Position numbers and translations under genes: made by a program. The notes beneath the pieces are model-generated. The model was not told the origin of the DNA, made no database searches, and worked only from the letters and a program-made list of their open reading frames with translations. Shown one piece after another: positions 24,314 through 32,884 of a stretch of 64,000 nucleotides of DNA. The DNA lies in contig CALVLV010000002.1 in assembly GCA_944341075.1 (NCBI GenBank), forward strand, positions 53,973 through 117,972, written 5' to 3'. Source of the stretch: an uncultured Clostridia bacterium (lineage in GTDB: Bacteria > Bacillota > Clostridia > Christensenellales > Borkfalkiaceae). Positions within the stretch are counted from its first letter, which is position 1. Each line of letters begins with the position of its first letter.

Positions 24314-26049
24314 AAATTTTCACCGCGCACACGCGCCCCCGTTTGCGCTTTCGTGGCAAAAGGTCGGCAGATATGGCCGAACAAAGGCGCCTTAAGGTGG
24401 TGCTTGCAGGCAACCCCAACGCGGGCAAGACCACACTTTTCAACGCACTTACAAAAAGCAGGCTTAAAACAGGCAACTGGCACGGCGTGACCACCCGCCC
24501 CGCATACAAAACGCTGGGCGGCGTCACCTATGCTGACGTGCCCGGCATGTACTCATTCAGCGGATATTCCATGGAGGAGGCCTCCGCTGCGGAGGAAATA
24601 AAGGCGGCAGATATCGTCGTCAACGTGGTCGACTCGCTCAACCTGGAAAATTCGCTCAACCTCACGCGGGCAATAACAGATATGAACGCCTGCACAATTG
24701 TATATGTCACCAAGCTCAGGCAGCTAAAGCGGCGGGGCGGCAGGCTGGATAAGGGCGCCCTGTCGGCCATGCTCGGCGTGCCTGTAGTTTCAGATATAAA
24801 ACAGCTTAAAAATGCGCTGGTGCAGGCCGGACATTACGGCCTTTCAGGTGCGGGCCGCCCTCCGCAGAAAATTGCTTTAAATAGGGCATACTATGCGGGC
24901 AATTGCGCCCTTTCGCGCGCAGAAAAGCTGTTCTACAACAGATATTTCGCCCTGGCGTTCTTCATTGCCGCCATACTTGCAATGTTCTTTGTAGCCTTCT
25001 TCCCCGGCATGCCCGGCGATGCTTTGAAATCGCTCACCGAGCGGCTTATTACCGTACGCCTGGGCGGTGCGGTGGGGGCTGCCTTGCCTGAAGGCAAGGT
25101 GCGCTCTTTAGTGTGCGACGGCATAATTGGCGGCGCGGGCGGGGTGCTGTCGTTTGTGCCGCAGCTTGCCGTGCTATATCTCTTTCTCACCGTGCTCGAT
25201 GAAAGCGGCATAATGTCCGCCCTGTCTTTCGTAACAGACGGGCTGTTTTTAAAGGTGCGCCTTTCGGGCAGGGCGGCGTTTTCGCTCGTTTCGGGCTTCG
25301 GCTGCACCGCGGCGGCCATCCTTACCACGCGCGGGCTTACGTCTGCCTCTGCGCAGCGCCGCACCGTGGCGGTGCTTGCCTACATACCGTGCGGAGCCAA
25401 GATGCCTGTGTTTTTAACGCTTCTTTCGCCGCTCTTTTCCAATCCCTTCCCCGCTATAAGCGCGCTGTACTTCGGCGGCATTGCCATTTCGCTCGTCGCT
25501 TGCAGGCTGATGGGCAGGGGAGGGGAGGAACTGCTTTCAGAGGTAACTCCCATAGCCCTTCCGCAGCCCTCGGCGGTGGCAAAAAAGTTGTATTTTTACA
25601 TAAAAGGGTTTATAATTAAGGTGGCAACTTCGGTAATGCTGTTCTGCGTTATAAGCTGGGTGCTTTCAAATTTCACCTTTGCTTTCCGCCCCTGCGGACT
25701 GCAGGACAGCATGCTGGCGTGCGTATGTCGCGCCGTTCTGCCTGTTTTCGCGCCCATGGGCATAGCCGACTGGAGGCTTGCCTACGCCTTTGTGTCTGGC
25801 TTTGCCGCCAAGGAAAACGTTGCCGCAACCATCGCCATGCTCATGCCGCGGGGTGCGGGGCTCAACGTGGCTTCGGGCGTGGCGGCAAGCGTGTTCATAC
25901 TCACCTGCCCCGCCTGCATTTCGGCCTTTTCCGCCTCGGTAAGGGAAGTGGGGCTCAAGTTTACGTTAAAATACACAGCCGTGCAGCTGCTGTTTTGTTT
26001 TCTGGCAGCATACGCGGCGTATTTTGCGTTGAGTTTGTTTTTATTATAG
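24310..26049 (+). CDS. feoB: ferrous iron transporter FeoB-like, short and with an altered G4 motif
   Basis: A GTPase-coupled membrane transporter of 579 residues (most FeoB are 650-770). The G1 motif GNPNAGKTTLFNAL, G2 Thr in GNWHGVTT and G3 DVPG are intact. The segment aligned to G4 (NMxD) reads TKLR in IVYVTKLRQLKRRGG, and the helical domain after G5 is nearly missing. The membrane part is clear: DGIIGGAGGVLSFVPQ, SGFGCTAAAILTTR, PCGAKMPVF and GFAAKENVAATIAML. Start 24310 overlaps feoA; an alternative ATG at 24373 would drop a basic 21-residue tail. Guanine specificity may be reduced; transport of Fe(II) is inferred. Confidence 0.88.
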   Translation: MKIFTAHTRPRLRFRGKRSADMAEQRRLKVVLAGNPNAGKTTLFNALTKSRLKTGNWHGVTTRPAYKTLGGVTYADVPGMYSFSGYSMEEASAAEEIKAADIVVNVVDSLNLENSLNLTRAITDMNACTIVYVTKLRQLKRRGGRLDKGALSAMLGVPVVSDIKQLKNALVQAGHYGLSGAGRPPQKIALNRAYYAGNCALSRAEKLFYNRYFALAFFIAAILAMFFVAFFPGMPGDALKSLTERLITVRLGGAVGAALPEGKVRSLVCDGIIGGAGGVLSFVPQLAVLYLFLTVLDESGIMSALSFVTDGLFLKVRLSGRAAFSLVSGFGCTAAAILTTRGLTSASAQRRTVAVLAYIPCGAKMPVFLTLLSPLFSNPFPAISALYFGGIAISLVACRLMGRGGEELLSEVTPIALPQPSAVAKKLYFYIKGFIIKVATSVMLFCVISWVLSNFTFAFRPCGLQDSMLACVCRAVLPVFAPMGIADWRLAYAFVSGFAAKENVAATIAMLMPRGAGLNVASGVAASVFILTCPACISAFSASVREVGLKFTLKYTAVQLLFCFLAAYAAYFALSLFLL

Positions 26050-26052
26050 GTT

Positions 26053-26871
26053 ATGAAAAAGTTTACCGTGCCGCGCGCAACCGACTTAAAGACGTTTACA
26101 GACCAAACATACCCGCAGGGCAGCTTTGCCTTTGCGGCGCTTTTGCGTGCAAAGGACATAAGGGTGAACGGCGTGCGCACGGGCAAAAACATGCCGCTCT
26201 GTGCCGGTGACAAGGTAACTTACTTCACCACGCCCGCCCAGGAGGCAAGGCCCAGCCACGCGGCGGTGTACGAGGACGACAACGTTCTCATCTGCGACAA
26301 GCCGGACGGGGTGTCGTTCGAAGGCCTCGCCGCCGAGCTTGCGCGGGAGGGGGAGTATTACCCCGTGCACAGGCTGGACAGAAATACTCAGGGACTGATA
26401 GTCTTTGCAAAGACGCGTGCGGCGGAAAAACAGCTGCTTGACGCCTTTAAACACCACGGCGTGCAAAAGACGTACCTTGCGCTGTGCAAAGACCGTTTCA
26501 GCCGCCCCGCGGCCTGCCTTACGGCCTACCTTAAAAAGGACGAGCGTGCCGCCACCGTTACGATAAGCGACGCGCCGCGCGCGGGGTATGTTAAAATAAT
26601 AACCGAATACAGCGTGCTTGAAAGGGGTGAAGGGCTTGCGCTCGTAAAAATAACGCTGCACACAGGGCGCACCCATCAAATACGCGCACACATGGCGCAC
26701 ATAGGCTGCCCCGTTCTGGGCGACGAAAAATACGGCGACAGCGCCCTCAACAAAAAATACGGCGCCCGCCGCCAGCGCCTTGTTGCAAAGTGCCTTGAAT
26801 TCAGCCTCGGCGGCGACCTTGCATACTTAAGCGGCCGCGTATTTCAAAGCTCGTTCACCCCGCAAAAATAA
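26053..26871 (+). CDS. RluA-family pseudouridine synthase
   Basis: A 272-residue RNA-modifying enzyme. The catalytic Asp is in the HRLDRNTQGLIVFAK motif near residue 115; HTGRTHQIRAHMAHIGCPVLGDEKYG completes the RluA/RluC/RluD signature. Residues 1-65 resemble an S4-like RNA-binding module (LRAKDIRVNGVRTGKNMPL). It starts four bases after the feoB stop, so it is probably cotranscribed with feoAB, though function gives no reason for this. Whether it modifies 23S rRNA or tRNA cannot be told. Confidence 0.9.
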   Translation: MKKFTVPRATDLKTFTDQTYPQGSFAFAALLRAKDIRVNGVRTGKNMPLCAGDKVTYFTTPAQEARPSHAAVYEDDNVLICDKPDGVSFEGLAAELAREGEYYPVHRLDRNTQGLIVFAKTRAAEKQLLDAFKHHGVQKTYLALCKDRFSRPAACLTAYLKKDERAATVTISDAPRAGYVKIITEYSVLERGEGLALVKITLHTGRTHQIRAHMAHIGCPVLGDEKYGDSALNKKYGARRQRLVAKCLEFSLGGDLAYLSGRVFQSSFTPQK

Positions 26872-26901
26872 AATCGGCGTTAAAATGTGTGCAAATACAG
26901 T

Positions 26902-26940
26902 GCCGCCCGCGCAGCAAACTTGCTGCGCGGGCGGCTTTTT
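26902..26940. terminator. terminator between convergent genes
   Basis: A 16-bp perfect stem (GCCGCCCGCGCAGCAA with TTGCTGCGCGGGCGGC), two-base loop, then TTTTT on the plus strand. It separates the pseudouridine synthase from the convergent citrate synthase gene. Confidence 0.85.
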
Positions 26941-26961
26941 AAAAGTAAACAAAAACAAAAA

Positions 26962-28338
26962 TCACTTGCGCTCGTCCATGGGTATATACTCCTGGTCGGG
27001 CTTTACGCAGTGGTAAGAGGGCCTTATTATGCGGTTGCCGTTTATAAGTTCCTCCATGCGGTGCGCGCTCCAGCCGCCCACGCGCGATATGGCGAACAGC
27101 GGCGTATACAGGTCGGCGGGCAGGTTTAACATGGAATACACAAATCCCGAATACAGGTCAACGTTTGCGCAGACGGGCTTGGAAAGCTTGTGCTGTTCGT
27201 TTATAAGGCGCTTGGCAGAATTTTCCACCGTTTCGTACAGGTGGTATTCCTCCTCTCTGCCCTTTTCAACGGCCAGTTTTTCGGCATATTTTTTAAGTAT
27301 CTCCGCCCTCGGGTCGGAAAGTGTGTATACGGCGTGCCCCATGCCGTAGATAAGTCCGGCGTGGTCAAACGTCTCTTTCTTGAGTATCTTATCTATATAT
27401 TCGGTTATGGTGGCTTCCTTCCAGTCGGGCACGTTCTCCTTTATGTTCTGCATCATCTGCATTACCTTTATGTTGGCGCCGCCGTGCTTGGGGCCCTTGA
27501 GCGAACCTAAAGATGCCGCCATGGAAGAGTATGTGTCCGTGCCGGAGGAGGTGACAACGTGCGTGGTGAATGTAGAGTTGTTGCCGCCGCCGTGGTCTGC
27601 GTGCAGTATCAGCGAAATATCCAATACCTTTGCCTCTAGGTCGGTGAATTCGCTGTCCTTGCGCAGAATGTGCAAAATGTTCTGCGCCGTAGAGTATTCG
27701 GGCTTGGGCTTGTGTATTATAAGCGAGCCGTCGTTGGTGTTGTAGTAGCGGTATGCCCTGTAGGAATATATTGCTATCATTGGGAACTGCGCAATAAGCT
27801 GCAGACACTGGCGCAACACGTTGGAAATGCTTATGTTGTCGGGGTCTGGGTCGTAGCTGTAAAGGTTTAAAACGCAGCGCGCCAGCATGTTCATCATGTC
27901 GCGGCTGGGCGACTTCATAATAACGTCGCGCACAAAGTTGCGCGGCAGCACCCTGAATTCTGCCAGCATCTGCGAAAACTCTTCAAATTCCGCCCGAGTG
28001 GGCAGCTTGCCGAACAGCAGAAGGTAAACGGTCTCTTCAAAGCCGAAGCGGTTTTCGGCAATGCAGTTTTTAACAATGTCTTTTACGTCGTAGCCCTGGT
28101 AGCGCAATATGCCCGGTATTTCCCTGCGCTTTCCGTCCTTTTCCTCCCAAGACGTCACGTCGGAAATTTCCGTAAGCCCGCACAGCACACCCTTGCCGTT
28201 CTTTTCCCTCAGCCCGCGCTTTACATCGTATTTAACGTACAGTCCGGGGTCTATTCTGTTGGAAAGCGCGCTCTTTTCTGCCAGCTCGGAAATGGCGTAT
28301 GAGTATTTTACCAGCAGGTTGGCTTCATTGAAATCCAA
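26962..28338 (-). CDS. gltA: citrate synthase family protein
   Basis: A 458-residue enzyme that condenses acetyl-CoA with oxaloacetate (or propionyl-CoA in 2-methylcitrate synthases). Active-site marks: LHADHGGGNNST, GPKHGGANIKVMQMM, and GMGHAVYTLSDPRAEILKK. The N terminus is some 60 residues longer than in short citrate synthases. I choose TTG at 28338 because AAGGGAG lies nine bases upstream; the frame is open to 28377 but without a ribosome-binding site, and no ATG is available. It has its own promoter and is monocistronic. No aconitase or isocitrate dehydrogenase is in the window, so it may serve glutamate synthesis. Confidence 0.9.
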   Translation of the reverse strand: MDFNEANLLVKYSYAISELAEKSALSNRIDPGLYVKYDVKRGLREKNGKGVLCGLTEISDVTSWEEKDGKRREIPGILRYQGYDVKDIVKNCIAENRFGFEETVYLLLFGKLPTRAEFEEFSQMLAEFRVLPRNFVRDVIMKSPSRDMMNMLARCVLNLYSYDPDPDNISISNVLRQCLQLIAQFPMIAIYSYRAYRYYNTNDGSLIIHKPKPEYSTAQNILHILRKDSEFTDLEAKVLDISLILHADHGGGNNSTFTTHVVTSSGTDTYSSMAASLGSLKGPKHGGANIKVMQMMQNIKENVPDWKEATITEYIDKILKKETFDHAGLIYGMGHAVYTLSDPRAEILKKYAEKLAVEKGREEEYHLYETVENSAKRLINEQHKLSKPVCANVDLYSGFVYSMLNLPADLYTPLFAISRVGGWSAHRMEELINGNRIIRPSYHCVKPDQEYIPMDERK

Positions 28339-28416
28339 AATTATCAACTCCCTTGTTCCGCGCCGCAGGGCGGGCAAAAGCCATGCAGCGCGTTATTTTT
28401 TGCGACTATTTTATTT

Positions 28417-28445
28417 ATAATACCACAATTTGCCGGCTTTGTCAA
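28417..28445 (-). promoter_or_regulatory. citrate synthase promoter
   Basis: On the minus strand TTGACA (28445-28440), 17 bases, TATTAT (28422-28417). Confidence 0.8.
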
Positions 28446-28575
28446 ATGCTGATTTTTTTGCGGCGTTTCTTAAAGGCGTTTATTTCTCTCCGCATATACA
28501 AAATGCCGTACTTTGTTTTTAATGCCCGTATTTTGTTTATAAATAAATATAAGATGCTTAAAGGAGAATACTTCC

Positions 28576-28881
28576 ATGCAGTACGTTAAGCTCATTTCCG
28601 CTGAAGATAAGCTGGTCATCGCGCTCTACGGCGAAATCGACTCCGCCGTATCAGACGATTTTTACGCGCAGGTAAGCGCAATTTACAACCACGATAAAAA
28701 GGACATTGTGTTCGATTGCTCGGCACTGACTTTTATAGACAGCACAACGCTTGGCACCTTTGTTAAAATATTCAAGCATTTAAAGCAGGACGGGCACACC
28801 TTCTCGCTCAAAAATGTGCAGCAGCGCATAAAAAAGCTCTTCCAGATATGCGCGCTTGACACCATTATGGAGATAGACTGA
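28576..28881 (+). CDS. STAS-domain anti-sigma-factor antagonist
   Basis: A 101-residue SpoIIAA/RsbV-like protein. After the first strands (LVIALYGEIDSAV) comes DIVFDCSALTFIDSTTLGTF, in which Ser/Thr of DSTTLG is the residue phosphorylated by the cognate kinase in this family. When unphosphorylated it would bind the anti-sigma factor and free the sigma factor. It leads a four-gene operon whose members overlap by one to four bases. AAGGAG precedes the ATG. The promoter is not obvious; no clear SigB- or SigF-type box was seen. Confidence 0.9.
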   Translation: MQYVKLISAEDKLVIALYGEIDSAVSDDFYAQVSAIYNHDKKDIVFDCSALTFIDSTTLGTFVKIFKHLKQDGHTFSLKNVQQRIKKLFQICALDTIMEID

Positions 28882-29228
28882 TGAAAGAGTTGTTTTTGAA
28901 GTTCGATCTTTCTGAAAGTGAATTCAATACCGCGCTCAGGCTGGTTGCGGGTGCAATGTGCTCGCTTGCCGAAAAAGACGTGGACGCCGCCGAAGATTTT
29001 AAAGTGTGCGTGACTGAAAGTGCGCTAATACTAAAAAACTGCGGCTTTAAATCGCTGTGTGCAAACTTTAATGTGCAAAACGGTGTAAAGGTCACGCTCA
29101 GCGGCGAGGGCGGGCAGCCTGCCGCCGCCGACAACGAGCTTTCGCTTGCGCTTATAGGCGCGCTGGTGGAAAAGTGCCTCATTCAAAGGCAGGGCGATGT
29201 AATAAGTTCGGTAACGCTTGAATTATGA
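28881..29228 (+). CDS. degenerate RsbW/SpoIIAB-like protein (putative)
   Basis: A 115-residue protein not firmly recognisable. Its first half (SEFNTALRLVAGAMCSLAEKD, then AAEDFKVCVTESALIL) follows the helix pattern of the GHKL anti-sigma kinases, where the second helix carries the N-box Glu...Asn; here Glu is kept but Asn is Leu, and the glycine-rich G1 and G2 boxes are absent. It overlaps the STAS gene by one base and the sigma gene by four. A catalytically dead anti-sigma-like adaptor is the likeliest reading; an unrelated regulator is possible. Confidence 0.7.
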   Translation: MKELFLKFDLSESEFNTALRLVAGAMCSLAEKDVDAAEDFKVCVTESALILKNCGFKSLCANFNVQNGVKVTLSGEGGQPAAADNELSLALIGALVEKCLIQRQGDVISSVTLEL

Positions 29229-29953
29229 TGACGAATGAACAGGCAAACGAGCTGTTCCGCGAATACCGCCGCACAGGCGATAAAAAGCTGCGCAACAAGC
29301 TTGTTGAAAACTACATGTACATAGCCGAAATACTTGCAAAAAAGTTTGCCGGCAGGGGGGGGGAGTACGACGACCTGTTGCAGGTCGCGTCTGAAGCCCT
29401 CATTCTCGGCGTGGAAAAGTTCGACCCCGACCTCGGCAATCAGTTCACAACATATGTTACGCCCACCATAACGGGCATGATAAAGAATTATTTCCGCGAT
29501 TATTCGCGCTCGGTGCGCCTGCCCCGCAGGATATACGCACTCGGCTCTAAAATCAAGGATGAAACCAACGAATACTATAAACAGTACGGCGTAAAGCCAA
29601 CGGTAAAACAGCTTGCCGAAAAGCTCGGGGAGAGCGAAGAGGCTGTGATGGAGGCAATGGAGAGCCGCCACCCCGTAAGTCTTGACGGCACAGTTCAGAA
29701 CGAGGACGGCGAGGGCATGCTGTACGACGTGATACCCGACCCCGTCGATTCCTTCGAAAAGTTCGACGACGCCCAGTCGCTCAGGGATGAGATAAAAAAG
29801 CTCAGCCCCATAGAACAGAAGGTAGTCGCGCTCCGATTCGTGCAGGGTAAGTCGCAGTCAGAGGTGGGCAAAATACTCGGCGTAAGCCAGATGTTCGTTT
29901 CGCGCGCAGAGCGCAAAATAGTTGAAAAATTAAAGGACGCACTTTCGCAATGA
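29225..29953 (+). CDS. RNA polymerase sigma factor, SigB/SigF/SigG group
   Basis: A 242-residue group 3 sigma-70 factor. Region 2 shows ENYMYIAEILAKKFAGRGGEYDDLLQVASEALILGVEKFDP and FTTYVTPTITGMIKNYFRD; region 3 is PRRIYALGSKIKDETNEY...VKQLAEKLG; region 4 ends IEQKVVALRFVQGKSQSEVGKILGVSQMFVSRAERK. It lacks region 1.1, as usual for this group. It lies between two anti-sigma-like genes and overlaps both (ATGA junctions), so its activity is very likely set by partner switching. Whether it serves general stress or sporulation cannot be decided. Confidence 0.93.
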   Translation: MMTNEQANELFREYRRTGDKKLRNKLVENYMYIAEILAKKFAGRGGEYDDLLQVASEALILGVEKFDPDLGNQFTTYVTPTITGMIKNYFRDYSRSVRLPRRIYALGSKIKDETNEYYKQYGVKPTVKQLAEKLGESEEAVMEAMESRHPVSLDGTVQNEDGEGMLYDVIPDPVDSFEKFDDAQSLRDEIKKLSPIEQKVVALRFVQGKSQSEVGKILGVSQMFVSRAERKIVEKLKDALSQ

Positions 29954-30321
29954 TAACGTTCAAGGTGGACAATTTAAAGAATATGAATGCCTGCCTGAAG
30001 CCTTTTTTGGAGTATCTTCAGGGGCTCGGGGTGGACGACGACGTCGTATTCGAAAGCCGCCTTGTTTCCTGTGAGCTGATTTCCAACGTTCTGCGTCACC
30101 TCGGCGAAGAGGCGTGCTTTGAAGGCACTTTAAAGGGCGACAGCATAGTAATCACCGTGTCTTCCGAAAGCACCGACGGCAAAAACCTGTGTGCAAAGCT
30201 GCCCGACGTGTTTGCCGAAAGCGGCAGGGGCCTTTATATAATCAAGGCCATCTGCAGCAACATAACATCTGAAGGCTGTTCGGTAAAGGTGTGCATCAAA
30301 AGCGGCAAGCAACCTGATTGA
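29950..30321 (+). CDS. HATPase-fold anti-sigma factor, RsbW-like
   Basis: A 123-residue GHKL-fold protein with a good N-box (ESRLVSCELISNVLRH, Glu...Asn) and a glycine-rich lid segment AESGRGLYIIKAI. The G1 region that should hold Asp-x-Gly is weak (VITVSSESTDG). It is expected to bind the sigma factor encoded just upstream and to phosphorylate the STAS protein. It is shorter than typical RsbW (about 160). Placed after, not before, the sigma gene, unlike spoIIAA-spoIIAB-sigF. Confidence 0.8.
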   Translation: MITFKVDNLKNMNACLKPFLEYLQGLGVDDDVVFESRLVSCELISNVLRHLGEEACFEGTLKGDSIVITVSSESTDGKNLCAKLPDVFAESGRGLYIIKAICSNITSEGCSVKVCIKSGKQPD

Positions 30322-30393
30322 TTTGCCTGTTATATGCCCCGCATGTTGTTTTGCCCGCCGCAAACGCCGGCAAGCATTAAATCAATAAACATT

Positions 30394-30428
30394 ACGCCGC
30401 CCGCGTTTTAAACTGCGGGCGGCGTTTT
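30394..30428 (+). terminator. terminator of the sigma-factor operon
   Basis: ACGCCGCCCGC and GCGGGCGGCGT pair across a ten-base loop and TTT AT follows. Confidence 0.75.
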
Positions 30429-30466
30429 ATGTGTGTATGGCATGTTGCAGTGTTGCAACACAAAAT

Positions 30467-30493
30467 AAAAGCCCTGCAGCAGCAGGGCTTTTT
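30467..30493. terminator. bidirectional terminator
   Basis: AAAAGCCCTGC and GCAGGGCTTTTT flank a four-base loop, giving U-tracts on both strands; it ends the minus-strand membrane protein gene. Confidence 0.85.
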
Positions 30494-30500
30494 GCTTACC

Positions 30501-32009
30501 TTAGTTCAAAAGGTTGAGTTCGTTGTAGATCTTGTTCATAAGGCCGTCTGAAAGCAGCGAGCGGAACTTGCCGAGATAGATGAATATCGAGGCGAAGAAG
30601 TCCTTGTTGTCGCCGCCTACAACGTAGTCGGGAACGTTTGCGTACGAGCCGTTTATCTTTTCAAGGAACAGTTTTGCAAATTCTATCTTTTCGCTGTCGG
30701 TGAGCCTTGAAATAAACGCGTCGGTGGGGCCGTTGTAAATTTCCTTTGCCGTATAAACGATTTCAGGAGTATGCGCTGCGGGAGCGGGAGCAGGTGCAGG
30801 AGCAGGGGCCGCTGCGGGAGCGGATGCAACTGCAGGCTGCGTAACTATGGGCTGGATTACAACGGGGATGGTCGTCGCTACGGGAGCGGGTGCAGGCTGC
30901 GAAACTGCGGCGGGAGCAAGAGGAGCCACGTTTACGGTATCATCTACAAACGATGTGGGCATTGTTGCATTTTCTGCCGTCTCTTCAGGTTTCTTGTAAA
31001 CTGCACACCTTATCGACGCAATCACAAGCTGTATAATGGCAACTGCAAGCAGTATATACATAAGCAGGCCGGGCTTTACGTCGTTGTTGAGCACGAAGAT
31101 CATTATAACGGCAAGTATAACAAGCAGGGTCTCTACAAGATACCTGATCACGTCCACAATGTGCGTACCCTTATTTGAAGATGCGCCGATTGCAAAAATA
31201 TCTATTGCAAAGTTTACAAGCGCCATTACAACAGAAAGTCCTGCAGCAGCCATTGCTACTTTTGCAAGCGTGTCTGCACTGCCGAACAGTGTTTCAGATG
31301 CTGCCATGCCTTCCTTGAATATCGTGCCGGTCGCATTTATGCCGAATGTATCGCCGAAGAAGGAGATCCAAAGTTTTCCGTCGAGAATAGTGGTTGTTTC
31401 AAGTCCGAAGAGTTTGGGAATATTGAATATTGTAAGCACGCCTGCCGCGCCGAAAATGAAGAGGAAGAACTTCATCACGCCGGATTTGCCCTTGTATTTG
31501 AACGACTGGAGTATGAGCATGAGGAGCGTGCCGCCGAGGGCGATGCCTATAACGCCGTAGTCCCAGTTGAATTCGGCCGTAGCGGGCGAAAGGGAAATGA
31601 ACCAGTGTATTTCAAGTACGGTATAGGCAACAAGTATTACGCCGGCGATCGTTTCTACCAGATATGCGCATACGTTTGCCGTCTTTTTGTCGGACTTTGC
31701 TGCTATGACGGGTATGAGCATTACCACGCCTATTGCGGTTATCAGGCCGTAAAGCGTAATAAGTATCGCGGCAAGGTCGATCGATTTGTCTACGAACGGA
31801 AGGGTGAAAGACTGTGTACGCGTAAGCTCTTCACCGAGCATATCGTTCATGGTGATGCCGAACGTAGTGCAGAACGCATCGGGCAGTGCCATAAACAACA
31901 GGGACTTGCCGTTAAAAACGGGCAGGAACAGTCCCAGCAGGAGGCAGATGAGCGCCAAGCAGTACGTAACTACAGAAAAATACTTTTTGCTTTGATTGTT
32001 AGAACTCAT
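30501..32009 (-). CDS. eight-helix membrane protein with Ala/Pro linker and unassigned C-terminal domain
   Basis: Unknown function, 502 residues. About eight hydrophobic helices (near 12-32, 75-98, 110-135, 150-168, 180-200, 245-272, 290-310, 315-338) are followed by a linker rich in Ala and Pro (about 355-425). The soluble C terminus (about 430-502) has DAFISRLTDSEKIEFAKLF and VPDYVVGGDNKDFFASIFI, a compact module that I believe recurs in uncharacterised Clostridia proteins; I cannot name it. The gene has its own promoter and terminator. The architecture suggests a membrane anchor displaying a small binding domain. Confidence 0.8.
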   Translation of the reverse strand: MSSNNQSKKYFSVVTYCLALICLLLGLFLPVFNGKSLLFMALPDAFCTTFGITMNDMLGEELTRTQSFTLPFVDKSIDLAAILITLYGLITAIGVVMLIPVIAAKSDKKTANVCAYLVETIAGVILVAYTVLEIHWFISLSPATAEFNWDYGVIGIALGGTLLMLILQSFKYKGKSGVMKFFLFIFGAAGVLTIFNIPKLFGLETTTILDGKLWISFFGDTFGINATGTIFKEGMAASETLFGSADTLAKVAMAAAGLSVVMALVNFAIDIFAIGASSNKGTHIVDVIRYLVETLLVILAVIMIFVLNNDVKPGLLMYILLAVAIIQLVIASIRCAVYKKPEETAENATMPTSFVDDTVNVAPLAPAAVSQPAPAPVATTIPVVIQPIVTQPAVASAPAAAPAPAPAPAPAAHTPEIVYTAKEIYNGPTDAFISRLTDSEKIEFAKLFLEKINGSYANVPDYVVGGDNKDFFASIFIYLGKFRSLLSDGLMNKIYNELNLLN

Positions 32010-32078
32010 AATAAATCTCCGTCAGTATTGTTTTGTCCTTAAAGATTTTTGTGCGCCTTTGGCGCACCGAACAATGCG

Positions 32079-32092
32079 GCGGCATGTATGCC
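32079..32092 (+). repeat. variant copy of the GCGGCATATATGC motif
   Basis: GCGGCATGTATGCC, one substitution from the core, in the leader of the minus-strand membrane protein gene. Confidence 0.4.
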
Positions 32093-32116
32093 TGTCAACC
32101 ATGTTGTTCATAATAT

Positions 32117-32145
32117 ATTCTAATACAAAATTGCTGTTATGTCAA
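32117..32145 (-). promoter_or_regulatory. promoter of the eight-helix membrane protein
   Basis: TTGACA (32145-32140), 17 bases, TAGAAT (32122-32117). The leader is about 100 bases and contains the GTGCGCC/GGCGCAC hairpin. Confidence 0.8.
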
Positions 32146-32442
32146 GGGCAAAATCAACATTAAAAAGTAAAAAAATTTCACTTTTTGAGTTTGTTTAAAG
32201 TGCCGGGGCGGTACAGCCGTAAATTTGCCCCGGCGTTGCTGCGGCGGCGTTAATTGTTTTCAATTTTTTTGTGCGCGGGTTTGCCCGTTCATGCGTGCGT
32301 GCCTTTGCGTGCGTATGCCGCTTCAGCTGCAATACACGGCGCTTGTGCGGCGTTTTTACCCCTGCGCATGCCTTTTAAGGGCGCATGCGGCAAAAATTCA
32401 CGTTATTTTCAATACTTTTTCGCGCATATTTCGCATTGACTG

Positions 32443-32471
32443 TTGCCTGCCGGCGAGTTCCGTAGTATAAT
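32443..32471 (+). promoter_or_regulatory. promoter of the PucR-HTH / S41 pair
   Basis: TTGCCT (32443-32448), 17 bases, TATAAT (32466-32471). An upstream TTGACT at 32436 has too long a spacer. Confidence 0.65.
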
Positions 32472-32518
32472 TGAAGTGTAAATGATCGGCAAGCATCATT
32501 TGTTAAGGAGATACAGCA

Positions 32519-32884
32519 ATGGAAGAAGAAAAACGCAACCAGTCCAGATCCCATTCGGACGCAGAAATAGGTGCCGTACTTAAAGAGGCCGTCTCCTGCC
32601 TCGGGGAAAAACAGGCCGAGCGCATTGCCGCGTTCGGCGATATACGCGGTCTTAAAAAGGTCTTTGCCGACGCAGAGCTGATGCGCACGGCAGAGCGGTT
32701 CATAGAGTGCAGCCTGAATATTTCGGCTGCCGCACGCGAACTGTATATGCACAGGAACACCATGATGTACCGCCTTGACAAGATCAAGCGGCTCACGGGG
32801 CTGGATATACGGCTGTTTTACGACGCGGTCGCATTCAGGCTGCTCTACGAGGTATATTCGCGCGAACGCGGGGGAGATAAATGA
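32519..32884 (+). CDS. solo PucR-type helix-turn-helix protein
   Basis: A 121-residue protein whose C-terminal half, FIECSLNISAAARELYMHRNTMMYRLDKIKRLTGLDI, is the HTH module found at the end of PucR/CdaR regulators. The large sensory part of those regulators is missing; only an N-terminal helical segment (about 1-60) remains. It would act as a small DNA-binding protein, perhaps needing a partner. The stop overlaps the S41 protease start (ATGA), so the two products are made together. AAGGAG precedes the ATG. Confidence 0.85.
   Translation: MEEEKRNQSRSHSDAEIGAVLKEAVSCLGEKQAERIAAFGDIRGLKKVFADAELMRTAERFIECSLNISAAARELYMHRNTMMYRLDKIKRLTGLDIRLFYDAVAFRLLYEVYSRERGGDK

Larger units (their letters stand above)
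32010..32518. other. 509-bp divergent intergenic region
   Basis: Holds the minus-strand promoter (32117-32145), a leader hairpin GTGCGCC/GGCGCAC (32051-32067), a variant CATGTATG motif (32079-32092) and a plus-strand promoter (32443-32471). The middle (32160-32430) shows nothing I can interpret. Confidence 0.6.
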
